Of a stretch of 34,104 bases of DNA, positions 24,557 through 32,507 are shown piece after piece (positions within the stretch are counted from its first letter, which is position 1; every line of letters begins with the position of its first letter). This DNA is from Comamonadaceae bacterium. Its GTDB lineage: Bacteria > Pseudomonadota > Gammaproteobacteria > Burkholderiales > Burkholderiaceae_C. Below the pieces are notes generated by a model that was not told the DNA's origin, made no database searches, and worked only from the letters and a program-made list of their open reading frames with translations. Location: contig JAIXRH010000041.1 of assembly GCA_027485285.1 (NCBI GenBank), positions 1 through 34,104 on the forward strand. Reading direction: 5' to 3'. The translations under genes were made by a program, and so were the position numbers.

Positions 24557-25384
24557 TCAAGTGCGCCAGATAGGCATGTTGAGCCACCAGCTCCACCACT
24601 CGGGCCAAGCGCCAGTCCAAAACGGTCCGCTGACGACGATGCAAACAATGCCGAACCACACACCCGCGAGTGCCAAAAACAAGCCCAAACGGTGAATGCC
24701 CAAGGTGCCGACGGAGTAACCAATCAGATCGCGGAAGAATGTGTCTTCATGTTCTGGCGTCTTCACCGCCTGGCCTTTACCCGGATTGGTGGCTGAGAGC
24801 ACCAAGCCTCCGTGCATGGACAGCGACAACACCGTTGCAAAGAAAAAAGTAACGGCAATCATGTGCCACGGGTTGTAGTGAAAATGCAGGTACTGGTAAG
24901 CGGTGTTGCTCACCCAGTCCAAGTGGCTGTAGATGCCGTAGGGAAACGCATGCCCCCAAGCACCCATCAACACGGGACGTACCACTTGCAAACTGAAATA
25001 CGCCAAGATCGCCATGCTGAACGCGACAGGCACATGCAAGCCCATGCCCAATTTGCGGCAAATCTCAACTTCTCGCAGTGCCCAGGAAACAAATGCACCC
25101 AAAGCACACACCGTGATGAGTTGCCACAAGCCACCTTCCATCATGGGGGCGAATCGCAACCCATAAGAGAGGTCTGGTGGTGCGATGTTGATTTGCCAGA
25201 CATTCCAGGTCGGCCCCATGGCCGCGCCAAACAAAATCAACACGGTGCCTGAAAGAGCAAAAAACAAGGTTGTGATTCCAAAGAACCCAACGTAGAAAGG
25301 ACCGACCCAGAAATCAAACAGGTCGCCCCCAAAAAGGGTACCGCCGCGCACGCGGTATTTGCGTTCAAAACTTAACATGGACAT
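24557..25384 (-). CDS. pufL: Photosynthetic reaction centre L subunit
   Basis: 275-residue five-helix subunit. The start [20 protein letters not shown] is the family hallmark. His154 and His174 (bacteriochlorophyll) and His191 and His231 (iron) are each one position beyond the Rhodobacter numbers because Met1 is counted. Met at codon 3 is an alternative start. It is separated from pufA by 124 bp that contains a strong hairpin. Confidence 0.97.
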   Translation of the reverse strand: MSMLSFERKYRVRGGTLFGGDLFDFWVGPFYVGFFGITTLFFALSGTVLILFGAAMGPTWNVWQINIAPPDLSYGLRFAPMMEGGLWQLITVCALGAFVSWALREVEICRKLGMGLHVPVAFSMAILAYFSLQVVRPVLMGAWGHAFPYGIYSHLDWVSNTAYQYLHFHYNPWHMIAVTFFFATVLSLSMHGGLVLSATNPGKGQAVKTPEHEDTFFRDLIGYSVGTLGIHRLGLFLALAGVWFGIVCIVVSGPFWTGAWPEWWSWWLNMPIWRT

Positions 25385-25449
25385 GGTTGCATCCTCCGAC
25401 CGATTGACTGTTTTGAGGTCTTGTGGGCTTTAAATAAACAATTCAAAAG

Positions 25450-25488
25450 GACAGACGTACCGTTCAAAAAGAGCGATGTACGTCTGTC
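25450..25488 (-). promoter_or_regulatory. Intercistronic mRNA hairpin between pufA and pufL
   Basis: An 11-bp perfect inverted repeat, GACAGACGTAC (25450-25460) and GTACGTCTGTC (25478-25488), with a 17-base loop. It lies inside the 124 bp pufA-pufL gap. On the minus strand CTTTTGAATTG follows, too weak a T-run for full termination. In Rhodobacter a hairpin at this site protects pufBA mRNA from 3' decay and raises the antenna to reaction-centre ratio. The same role is likely here. Confidence 0.75.
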
Positions 25489-25508
25489 TGAATAAAGACC
25501 AAGGGTCC

Positions 25509-25709
25509 TTACTTTTGCGGCAAAGCCGCGTTCTGCTGCTGAACAACTTTTCCAGATGCCATCTTGGCGGTATCGGGATGCCAGTTGTTGATGCTGTAAC
25601 GATCGCCACTGATTTGAATCAGATGAATCGTTGTGGATACAAAAGCGATCAGCAGGCCTACACCTACAACCGCCAGTCGGGGATCTATCAAACGCCAAAT
25701 GCGCCACAT
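25509..25709 (-). CDS. pufA: LH1 antenna alpha polypeptide
   Basis: 66-residue single-helix antenna protein. The N-terminus MWRIWRLIDPR, the helix (about residues 12-33) and His29 (TTIHLIQIS), the bacteriochlorophyll ligand, are all conserved for alpha chains. The C-terminus is extended, ending in a polar Lys/Gln-rich tail (KVVQQQNAALPQK). The second ATG (25709) has an AGGA at good distance (7 bases); the first ATG (25715) is too close to that Shine-Dalgarno. The gene follows the 74-residue unknown by only 8-14 bp. Confidence 0.94.
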   Translation of the reverse strand: MWRIWRLIDPRLAVVGVGLLIAFVSTTIHLIQISGDRYSINNWHPDTAKMASGKVVQQQNAALPQK

Positions 25710-25723
25710 AGTCATTTCCTTTC

Positions 25724-25948
25724 TTAACTCACTTGAGAAATAACGGTATATACAGAAGCCCTCACGCCATCAAAGATGGTCATAGATTCCTCTGCACCAG
25801 GCAGCCAACTGCGCCAATTAAGAACGAACAATTGCCCAACTAGAGCGATCCCCATGAACACAATGAAGAGCAATACAAAAATCATCCAATAACCTTGGTA
25901 GTGGTGCATTGGGTCAGACATTGTTTTGCTAACGTTCGGATTTGTCAT
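25724..25948 (-). CDS. Small one-helix membrane protein between pufB and pufA, unrecognised
   Basis: 74 residues, preceded by a near-perfect ribosome site (AAGGAGGT, 5 bases before the ATG), the best of the operon. A polar N-terminus with His15-His16 leads into one hydrophobic helix (about residues 21-43), then NWRSWLPGAEE and a 20-residue, possibly amphipathic, end (FDGVRASVYTVISQVS). The GQLFVLNWRSWLP segment aligns in spacing with [11 protein letters not shown] of LH1 beta: residue +6 from the ligand position is Trp-Arg. The ligand His is Gln39 here, so it probably does not bind bacteriochlorophyll like a beta chain. It is not PufQ by position or sequence. A one-helix RC-LH1 accessory subunit, PufX-like in layout, is the favoured guess. 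Function unknown. Confidence 0.85.
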   Translation of the reverse strand: MTNPNVSKTMSDPMHHYQGYWMIFVLLFIVFMGIALVGQLFVLNWRSWLPGAEESMTIFDGVRASVYTVISQVS

Positions 25949-25972
25949 ACATACCTCCTTGATTTGGTTCTC

Positions 25973-26116
25973 TTAGAACCAGGGACGCCAGATCCACACT
26001 AAGCTGTGGGCGAAGAAAGCTCCAGCGGCCCACAACAGGTAACCCTGTATGAAGTACGTATGGAACTCTTGGGCTTCTTCGTCTGTCAGCCCTGAAGGGT
26101 TAGCTGCATCAGTCAT
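25973..26116 (-). CDS. pufB: LH1 antenna beta polypeptide
   Basis: 47-residue antenna protein. It reads [19 protein letters not shown] at the start, then a helix ending in [12 protein letters not shown]. His19 and His37 are both present; His37 is the B870 bacteriochlorophyll ligand. The length and the WRPW end are standard for LH1 beta. A purine-rich GAGAGAGG lies about 8 bases before the ATG. It follows bchZ by 146 bp with two hairpins between. Confidence 0.96.
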   Translation of the reverse strand: MTDAANPSGLTDEEAQEFHTYFIQGYLLWAAGAFFAHSLVWIWRPWF

Positions 26117-26179
26117 AGTTCATGCCTCTCTCTAAATGCCTTTCGGCAACTCCCTGAACCCTTGCGAATTCAGGACGGA

Positions 26180-26231
26180 CTGTTGTGGCTTTGACACCGC
26201 AACAGGTGGACCCTCGGCCAGGCCGAAGGAT
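26180..26231 (-). promoter_or_regulatory. Two hairpins in the bchZ-pufB intergenic region
   Basis: CTGTTGTGG (26180-26188) can pair with CCGCAACAG (26197-26205) through eight Watson-Crick pairs plus one non-canonical pair, with an 8-base loop. Next to it CCTTCGG-CCTGG-CCGAGGG (minus strand, about 26211-26229) forms a 7-bp G/C-rich stem. Neither has a T-run. They lie just upstream of pufB in the bchCXYZ-puf transcript and may be 5' stabilisers or processing sites. A puf-specific promoter could also be here, but no clear -35/-10 pair or PpsR operator was seen. Confidence 0.45.
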
Positions 26232-26262
26232 TGACGGACCAACGAATTCAGACGTACATCTT

Positions 26263-27729
26263 TCATGCATGTGCGCCTTCGTTCGCTTTGCCGAACAATT
26301 CAGTGAATCTTTGTGCTTCCACATGCGAGCGACCGGTTTCCCGTGCGTCTCGCTCCGCTTGGTCACGCATGCGTTTGGCCGCTGAAATACGCACCAAAAC
26401 CGGCTGCTGCTCAAGCAATGCGTCGAGCATGTCTTGCGCCTCAGGCTCCCAAGGGACCGTGGTGTTGGGTGCAGAACGCCCCAAGGTGCCCTCAATCTTG
26501 TCCATCTCTGTTCCGAGTGGCAGGATATGGAAAAGCGCATCGAATAGGCCGTTGCAAAATTCTTGGATGATGTATGTCGCACCCGCATAACCCATGAAGG
26601 GCGTGCCGGTATGACGGCGAATGATGGGCAAGGGAAAACTGGCTGGGATGAAGCTGGTTTTCATCATGCCGCCACCGCCACATTCGGCCAAATAAATGCG
26701 CTCGTTGTAGCTGCCATAGAGGATGAGCGGCGTTTTTTCGGTGACCAGTTTGCGCACTTCGGCGTTGTCGGTTTTGGCACCCGCAATACGCGAGATGGCA
26801 AAGTTGCAAGGCAGGCCCATTTCGTCTTCTAAGAAATGGCGAATGCCTCGCGTGTAGGTTTCGTTGGCCACCACGCCAAAGTTGGCTGTGCCAAAAAAAT
26901 CCTGTGTCACAGAGCGCCACAAATCCCAAATAGGTTTGATGGTGCTGTGCTTTTCTCTTTCGATGAAAGGCTCTGGATCCAAGCCTAGCAATTCACCCAA
27001 TGAGCGCAAAAATTTGGTGGTGCTGTGCAGGCCAATGGGCGCCTGCAAATAAGGCCGCTCTAAGGCTTCGCACAGCATGCGGCCAAACTCACGGTACATG
27101 CAAATGTTCACATCGGCTTCGACCAATCGCGACACGTCTGCGACGTGTGAGCCCAATGGGAAGACCATGTTCACGTCTGCGCCAATGCCTTGCACCAGGC
27201 GGCGAATTTCGGCCAAATCACTGGGGCAATTGAAGGTGCCGTAGCTTGGCCCAATGATGTTGACGCGAGGACGCTCGCCCTCTTTGCGCTCACGCTTGGG
27301 CACATGCTTGATGCCGTATTGCTGCCACAGCCAGTACATGGCTCGGTTGGCGCATTGCCATTGGTCTTCGTCGATCGTGCGGGGCAAGAAGCGTTGCAGA
27401 TTTGTGCCCTCGGGCGTCACACCACCACCAATCATTTCAGCAATCGAGCCCGTGACCACCACTGAGGGCAGATCGGGGTTGAGCGTGGCGTGTGCACGGC
27501 GCATGGCACCTTCGGTGCCTTCGCGACCGAGTTGCTCTTCAGCCAAGCCCGTCACCACAATGGGCAACTCGTGGGGAGGCAGTGCATCGGTGTAATGCAA
27601 CACCGAAGTGACAGGCAAATTCTCGCAACCCACAGGGCCGTCAATGACGACTTGCAAGCCTTTGATGGCGGTGAACACATACACCGCTCCCCAATAGCCA
27701 CCTGCGCGATCGTGGTCAAGAACTAGCAT
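26263..27729 (-). CDS. bchZ: Chlorophyllide a reductase subunit Z
   Basis: 488-residue catalytic subunit. With BchY it reduces ring B of chlorophyllide a. The start [21 protein letters not shown] and Cys35 (GPVGCENLP), a cluster ligand, are visible, as is FVASUBUNIT-like BchB homology in the [19 protein letters not shown] region. Its ATG overlaps the bchY stop by one base (TGATG). It ends 146 bp before pufB, giving the common bchZ-puf linkage. Confidence 0.96.
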   Translation of the reverse strand: MLVLDHDRAGGYWGAVYVFTAIKGLQVVIDGPVGCENLPVTSVLHYTDALPPHELPIVVTGLAEEQLGREGTEGAMRRAHATLNPDLPSVVVTGSIAEMIGGGVTPEGTNLQRFLPRTIDEDQWQCANRAMYWLWQQYGIKHVPKRERKEGERPRVNIIGPSYGTFNCPSDLAEIRRLVQGIGADVNMVFPLGSHVADVSRLVEADVNICMYREFGRMLCEALERPYLQAPIGLHSTTKFLRSLGELLGLDPEPFIEREKHSTIKPIWDLWRSVTQDFFGTANFGVVANETYTRGIRHFLEDEMGLPCNFAISRIAGAKTDNAEVRKLVTEKTPLILYGSYNERIYLAECGGGGMMKTSFIPASFPLPIIRRHTGTPFMGYAGATYIIQEFCNGLFDALFHILPLGTEMDKIEGTLGRSAPNTTVPWEPEAQDMLDALLEQQPVLVRISAAKRMRDQAERDARETGRSHVEAQRFTELFGKANEGAHA

Positions 27730-29294
27730 CAGATCATGGCCTCCGCTTTGCGTTTTTTGGCCAGCTTTTCAAGCTGTCTGCGCGTTTCCGCTTCAAACTC
27801 AGGGCGGTTTTGCGGCACACCATGCGAGGCTTCCCAAACACCTGCAGCATGGCCAGTACCCGTGTCGCCAAAGAAGGCTTTCATTTCATCAAAGCGTGAT
27901 TTGTTGGCGATCGCGCCATTGATCACTTGTGCCAATGAACCGGCACCCGCTGGCCCCATCAAGGGACGGGCAGAAATGAGGTTGGTGAAATACAAGCTAG
28001 GAATACTGAGTTCTTTGGCTGCTTGGACCACCGGTGTGGTGCCAATTGCCAAATCGGGCTTCCACTCGTGTATAGCGGCCAAGTCCTGTTCAAGCGATGC
28101 ACGGTATTGCACATGTACACCGCGTGCTTGCAACCATTCACAGTCCGCTGCGCTCCAAGGTGTTTTTGGACAGGCTGTGCCGACGTAGCGCAAATCAGCA
28201 CCACTCTCCACCAGCAAGCGTGCCACCAACAACTCAGAGCCTTCATAGCCACTCAGCGTGATGCGGCCTTTGATGGGTGACTTGGCCAAGGCGGCTTTGA
28301 TGGCACCCAACATGATGTTTTTGACCATGTCGATGTTGGCTTGCGGCACATTGGCGGCATTGCCAATGGCTTGCAACCAAGCTTCTGTGCCGTCGTGGCC
28401 CACTGGGGCTGAGCCCACAATGGGGCGCCCTGCTGCTTCAAATTCGCGGATGCTGGCGGTATAGAAAGGATGAATGGCAGCCACAGCTGCGCAATCAAGT
28501 GCGGCATACAGTTCGCGCCATTCGCGTGTGGGCACCACGGGGCCAGCGGCCAGACCCATGGGCTCGAGCATGCGGCCAATGATGATGGGATCGGCGGGGA
28601 ACATTTCACCCATCATGGTGATGGTGGGTTTGTCAGACCGACCTGTGCGCGGCGCTTGCACGGGGCCCGCCAAAATTTCTTCACGCGCATACTTGAGCAT
28701 GGCGCCAGCCAACACATCTTTGGCTTCAGCATGCGTGGGCACGCCAAAACCTGGCACATCAATGCCAATGATGCGAACCCCATTGATCTCTTGAGGCAGC
28801 AACTGCAGGGGTACACCACTGGCTGTGGGCACACACAAATTGATGATCACGATGGCATCGTATTTTTCGGGGTCAGCTTGGTCATAGACTGACTCGCGGA
28901 TGTCTTCAAACAACTTGCCCGTCACCAAGGACTCTGAATTAAAAGGCACGTAACCCACACTGCGCCGAGCACCATAGAAATGCGAAGTGAAAGTCAGGCC
29001 ATACACACAGCAAGCAGAGCCCGACAAAATGGTGGCGGTGCGACGCATGCGCAGGCCCACGCGCAGAGAGCCAAAGGCAGGGCACATGCTTTGCGGCTGA
29101 TCGTGTGGGCCCGCTTTAGGGTCTACCGGATAGTCTTTGGCATATTGCGCCAGCACTTCAGACTTGCCCGAGGCTTTGGCTGCCGCCAGCATTTTTTCGC
29201 CGCCCGAGTGGCAACCCATGCCATCACCCTCGATGGTGGTGCTCATGCCCACTGGGGCTTGAGAGGCTGGGACGATGGGGATCGTTTTGCTCAT
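27729..29294 (-). CDS. bchY: Chlorophyllide a reductase subunit Y
   Basis: 521-residue BchN-like partner of BchZ. Cysteines suited to hold the shared 4Fe-4S cluster are at 71 (SMCPAFG), 95-96 (SACCVYG) and 154 (INLCVPT). The motif [20 protein letters not shown] is diagnostic. The ATG at 29294 was chosen because it lies 4 bp after the bchX stop and starts the recognisable protein; the frame extends to 29414 through bchX. The N-terminal 60 residues, with GMGCHSGGE, are typical. Confidence 0.96.
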   Translation of the reverse strand: MSKTIPIVPASQAPVGMSTTIEGDGMGCHSGGEKMLAAAKASGKSEVLAQYAKDYPVDPKAGPHDQPQSMCPAFGSLRVGLRMRRTATILSGSACCVYGLTFTSHFYGARRSVGYVPFNSESLVTGKLFEDIRESVYDQADPEKYDAIVIINLCVPTASGVPLQLLPQEINGVRIIGIDVPGFGVPTHAEAKDVLAGAMLKYAREEILAGPVQAPRTGRSDKPTITMMGEMFPADPIIIGRMLEPMGLAAGPVVPTREWRELYAALDCAAVAAIHPFYTASIREFEAAGRPIVGSAPVGHDGTEAWLQAIGNAANVPQANIDMVKNIMLGAIKAALAKSPIKGRITLSGYEGSELLVARLLVESGADLRYVGTACPKTPWSAADCEWLQARGVHVQYRASLEQDLAAIHEWKPDLAIGTTPVVQAAKELSIPSLYFTNLISARPLMGPAGAGSLAQVINGAIANKSRFDEMKAFFGDTGTGHAAGVWEASHGVPQNRPEFEAETRRQLEKLAKKRKAEAMI

Positions 29295-29298
29295 GGTG

Positions 29299-30309
29299 TC
29301 AGACTTCGTCGTACACAACTTCGAGGGTGGGCTTGCTGGTGTCGGTCTTGCCGCACATGTCAAATTGGGTGGCTGGCTCCAGCACCACATCCCGCCCCAC
29401 GGCCGAAGCGGCAAACAAGCCCAGCAACTGGTCTTGGGTCATGGGGTTAGGACGAATCGGCACCGATGTGGCCACGTTGGCAGCCAATTCGGCGAACATC
29501 GGGCCCCACACGGATTCTGGTCGGCCAATGATTTCGTAGCTGGCGCTCTTTCTGCGAATGTCTTCATTGGCAGGAATGGTCGACAAGACGGGAATGCCCA
29601 CCTTCTCGGCAAAGTTGGCAGCCTCGCCCGTGCCGTCGTCACGGTTGATCACCATGCCGGCCACACCCACGTTGCCGCCCAGCTTGCGGAAATACTCAAC
29701 CGCTGAGCAAACGTTGTTGGCGACATAGAGGGACTGCAAATCGTTGCTGGCCACCACAATCACTTTTTGGCACATGTCACGTGCGATGGGCAAACCGAAG
29801 CCGCCGCAGACCACGTCACCCAAAAAGTCGAGCAGAACATAGTCAAAGCCCCACTCATGAAAGCCCAGCTTCTCTAACAATTCAAAACCGTGAATGATGC
29901 CGCGACCACCGCAGCCGCGACCCACTTCTGGCCCGCCCAGTTCCATGGCGTACACGCCATCGCGTTTGAAACACACATCACCAATGGCCACCGCTTCGCC
30001 CGCCAGTTTTTTCTTGGACGATGTTTCAATGATGGTGGGACAAGCGCGGCCACCAAACAACAAACTGGTGGTGTCACTTTTCGGATCGCAACCAATCAGC
30101 AAAACTTTCTTACCCTGTTGCGCCATCATGTAACTGAGGTTGGCCAAAGTGAAACTTTTACCGATACCACCCTTGCCATAAATGGCAATGATTTGCGTCT
30201 CTTTCGTAGGCGCCTCAGTACTGACAGAGTCTGTGGGCAAGGCCGCCTCTTGACGCAAACGATCCACAAATTGGATGGCTTGTTCGTTGGGTGTTGTTTG
30301 TGTTTTCAT
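29299..30309 (-). CDS. bchX: Chlorophyllide a reductase Fe-S ATPase subunit
   Basis: 336-residue NifH/BchL-like ATPase that feeds electrons to BchY-BchZ. Walker A is GKGGIGKS (residues 45-52); cluster cysteines are 133 (GRGCGGRG) and 168 (GDVVCGG). The 35-residue N-terminal extension before the ATPase fold separates it from BchL. The ATG overlaps the bchC stop as ATGA. Confidence 0.97.
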   Translation of the reverse strand: MKTQTTPNEQAIQFVDRLRQEAALPTDSVSTEAPTKETQIIAIYGKGGIGKSFTLANLSYMMAQQGKKVLLIGCDPKSDTTSLLFGGRACPTIIETSSKKKLAGEAVAIGDVCFKRDGVYAMELGGPEVGRGCGGRGIIHGFELLEKLGFHEWGFDYVLLDFLGDVVCGGFGLPIARDMCQKVIVVASNDLQSLYVANNVCSAVEYFRKLGGNVGVAGMVINRDDGTGEAANFAEKVGIPVLSTIPANEDIRRKSASYEIIGRPESVWGPMFAELAANVATSVPIRPNPMTQDQLLGLFAASAVGRDVVLEPATQFDMCGKTDTSKPTLEVVYDEV

Positions 30310-31259
30310 GCGTGAGCGCTCCAGTCCAGAACCATCTTGAGACAAGAAACATCACCAAATGCCGTCTCATAGGCAGCGGTGGCAGAGTGAAAGGCTTGCA
30401 CATGTGTGACCAAGCCTTGTAACGAAAGCTGCCCGTTGTTCACCAGTTGATTCACTGCCAACAAATCGCTTCTCTTCCACTCAGCGGCAACACGAATGCG
30501 AGCCTCGCGAGAGAATGCAGCTGGGTAAGAAAACTGAAGTCCGTGTTTGTAGAACCCCGCCAACACGATTTCGCCGCCGGGGCGAATCCGTTGGATCAAT
30601 TGGTCCAAAACACAAGCATCGCCATTCACGTCGTAAATGGCTCGGTAGTCTCTGCGGGGATCGTCCTCAGGGCGAATGACTGCGTAGCCTTGTGCGCCTT
30701 GGGCAATTTCAGCCTGTGTTTCCCAAACCGTTGGCGCAGGGCAACCCGCTGCAACCGTGAGTCGCGCCAGCAATCGTCCCATCACGCCGTGACCGATGAT
30801 CAGATCAGGGGGCGTGAAGGGCTCATGAGAGCCGCCGCCTGAAACAGCGTGATAAGCGGTAGCGGCCAATGCCAACAACACGGCATCCACGCCAAGCTCA
30901 TCTGACACTGGCAAGACCAGCTGATCGGACACCACCAAACGCGATGCAGCACCGCCATACATGCTTTTCACACCTGAAAAGCAATTGGCACCTGGCACGA
31001 AAACCATGTCGCCTTCTTTGAACTTTGAACCTGCGTGTGCCATGACCACTTGCCCAAATGTCTCGAAACCCGGCACAAGTGGATAACCCATCCCCGGCAG
31101 GTCTGAAAGGCTGTCATCCCACAACATGCGCTCAGCACCTGTGCTGATGCCGCTGTATTGCACAGCCACCTCCAATTGACCGACCTTGACCTCAGGCAAC
31201 TCGAGCGCCTGCAAAGACAATTGCTTGGGTCTGTCAAAAACAACGGCTGTAGATTTCAT
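30306..31259 (-). CDS. bchC: 3-hydroxyethyl bacteriochlorophyllide a dehydrogenase
   Basis: 317-residue zinc-independent MDR-type dehydrogenase that oxidises the C3 hydroxyethyl to the acetyl group of bacteriochlorophyll a. Recognised by MKSTAVVFDRPKQLSL, YSGISTGAERMLW, VPGFETFGQV and the catalytic-domain stretch PDLIIGHGVMGRLLARL. It starts 60 bp after crtF, right behind two PpsR operators, so it can be transcribed both from crtE and from its own promoter. The nearest Shine-Dalgarno (AAGGA) is 13 bases from the ATG, unusually far. Confidence 0.95.
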   Translation of the reverse strand: MKSTAVVFDRPKQLSLQALELPEVKVGQLEVAVQYSGISTGAERMLWDDSLSDLPGMGYPLVPGFETFGQVVMAHAGSKFKEGDMVFVPGANCFSGVKSMYGGAASRLVVSDQLVLPVSDELGVDAVLLALAATAYHAVSGGGSHEPFTPPDLIIGHGVMGRLLARLTVAAGCPAPTVWETQAEIAQGAQGYAVIRPEDDPRRDYRAIYDVNGDACVLDQLIQRIRPGGEIVLAGFYKHGLQFSYPAAFSREARIRVAAEWKRSDLLAVNQLVNNGQLSLQGLVTHVQAFHSATAAYETAFGDVSCLKMVLDWSAHA

Positions 31260-31262
31260 GGG

Positions 31263-31280
31263 TGTATTTTTATCCTTACA
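31263..31280. promoter_or_regulatory. PpsR/CrtJ-type operator, bchC proximal
   Basis: TGTATTTTTATCCTTACA fits TGT-N12-ACA. It lies 3 bp upstream of the bchC ATG and covers the candidate -10 (TAAAAA, 31272-31267). It is separated from the second operator by exactly 8 bp, the spacing described for the paired CrtJ sites of Rhodobacter bchC. Confidence 0.8.
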
Positions 31281-31294
31281 GTTTGTCGTGTCAA
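31267..31294 (-). promoter_or_regulatory. Candidate bchC promoter
   Basis: On the minus strand TTGACA (31294-31289) is followed after 16 bases by TAAAAA (31272-31267). The -35 is very good, the -10 poor (4 of 6). If used, transcription would begin within a few bases of the bchC ATG, so the mRNA would be nearly leaderless. An upstream promoter is the alternative. Confidence 0.4.
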
Positions 31295-31306
31295 TAAATA
31301 TTTACA
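31289..31306. promoter_or_regulatory. PpsR/CrtJ-type operator, bchC distal
   Basis: TGTCAATAAATATTTACA is a TGT-N12-ACA palindrome in the 60 bp between crtF and bchC. It includes the TTGACA -35 of the candidate bchC promoter on the minus strand. Confidence 0.82.
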
Positions 31307-31319
31307 GTTTTCATGAAAT

Positions 31320-32507
31320 CTAGGGCAAACACTTATGCTTACGCCCTAAAAGGATCTGCGCATGAATGGGCATGTGGTTAGGCACCTGTTCGATGCTGCC
31401 AAATCCCGCCTCGCGCATCATGTGCATCAACTCTTCAGGGGTTCTCAAACGGCCCGCCCCCATGGCGAGCAAGTAAAAATGAAAATACGCATCTGTTTGC
31501 GTCGTGCCATCTGCCCCACTTGAGTTGCTTTGTGCCATGGGTTCGGCCAAAAGCAACGTGCCACCCACAGGCAAAGCGTCATAGATTTTTTTTAACAACT
31601 GCTGAACCACTTCGTCTGGGTGGTCATGAGCCACACGAACCAAGGTGACCAAATCTGCCCCACGAGGCAACGGGTCATGCAAAAAATTTCCGGGACACAA
31701 AGTCAAACGGTCGAGCAACCCTTTGCTTTGAAAATTGGCTTTGGCCAACTCGAGCACGGGCGGCAAATCAAACAATTTCAATTGCAGATGTTGGGCATAC
31801 AAGGCCAGTTCGCTGGCAAATCGACCTTTGCCAGCGCCGACATCCAACACGCAGCGATGCTCTTCAAAATAGTAGGCCGTCAGGATTTCTTGCACCACAA
31901 ACTCTTGCGAGGAAGCCATCAAATCCGAATAGCGACTGAACTTGTCTTGGGCCGCACGATCAGCCGCTTGCGCATCGTGGGCATAAGGCCAATATTCCGC
32001 CATGCTGCCCTGCCAGGCGTTGTTTAAAAAAGCAAGCGGGTCTTGCATGTCCTGGTACAGCAAATGGTTGTGCTCGACCATGGCCCCGATCCCCGGATGC
32101 ATGGCCAGAGGAACACCCAAAGCGCCCAATCCAAATCTTTGATGGCTGCGTCGCTCCAACAGACCCAAAGAAACGGCGGACAGCAACAAACGCTGCAATG
32201 CTTGCTCTGGCAACTGCGTTTGAAGTGAGATTTGCTGGAGGTCTAGAGGCCTGTGGTGCAGCATTTTGAACAGGTCTAAACGAACGCATCCAAGCAATAC
32301 CTGTGAGTACACAAAGCCAGACATCAGATCGAAAATTTGCTGTGTTCGACGCTTGGTGATCCAACGCGTCAAGGGGTTGCTCAACGACCATTGGTACAGG
32401 CGCGGACTGGCATACAAACGCTCCAACCACTGAAGCACTTGGTCATGCCAAGTACTCACGTTCATCAGCGCATCAGGCAAACGAGTGACATTCATAGGCT
32501 TGGTCAT
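31320..32507 (-). CDS. crtF: Demethylspheroidene O-methyltransferase
   Basis: 395-residue SAM-dependent O-methyltransferase that methylates the 1-hydroxyl of the carotenoid. A winged-helix dimerisation region (about residues 70-135; LDLQQISLQTQLPEQALQRL) precedes the SAM fold with DVGAGKG at 222-228 and the later VAHDHPDE and LLLAEPMA segments. The ATG overlaps the crtE stop as ATGA. It ends 60 bp before bchC. Confidence 0.93.
   Translation of the reverse strand: MTKPMNVTRLPDALMNVSTWHDQVLQWLERLYASPRLYQWSLSNPLTRWITKRRTQQIFDLMSGFVYSQVLLGCVRLDLFKMLHHRPLDLQQISLQTQLPEQALQRLLLSAVSLGLLERRSHQRFGLGALGVPLAMHPGIGAMVEHNHLLYQDMQDPLAFLNNAWQGSMAEYWPYAHDAQAADRAAQDKFSRYSDLMASSQEFVVQEILTAYYFEEHRCVLDVGAGKGRFASELALYAQHLQLKLFDLPPVLELAKANFQSKGLLDRLTLCPGNFLHDPLPRGADLVTLVRVAHDHPDEVVQQLLKKIYDALPVGGTLLLAEPMAQSNSSGADGTTQTDAYFHFYLLAMGAGRLRTPEELMHMMREAGFGSIEQVPNHMPIHAQILLGRKHKCLP

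Noticed and set aside
26180-26205. Possible PpsR operator before pufB (TGTTG...CAACA)
   Set aside because: The half-sites do not fit TGT-N12-ACA (spacing 15, or ACC instead of ACA); better explained as an RNA hairpin.
26109-26588. Minus-strand frame of 159 codons covering the bchZ end and bchZ-pufB gap, considered as pufQ
   Set aside because: Its sequence is the off-frame reading of bchZ, lacks a PufQ-like helix, and most of it overlaps conserved BchZ sequence.
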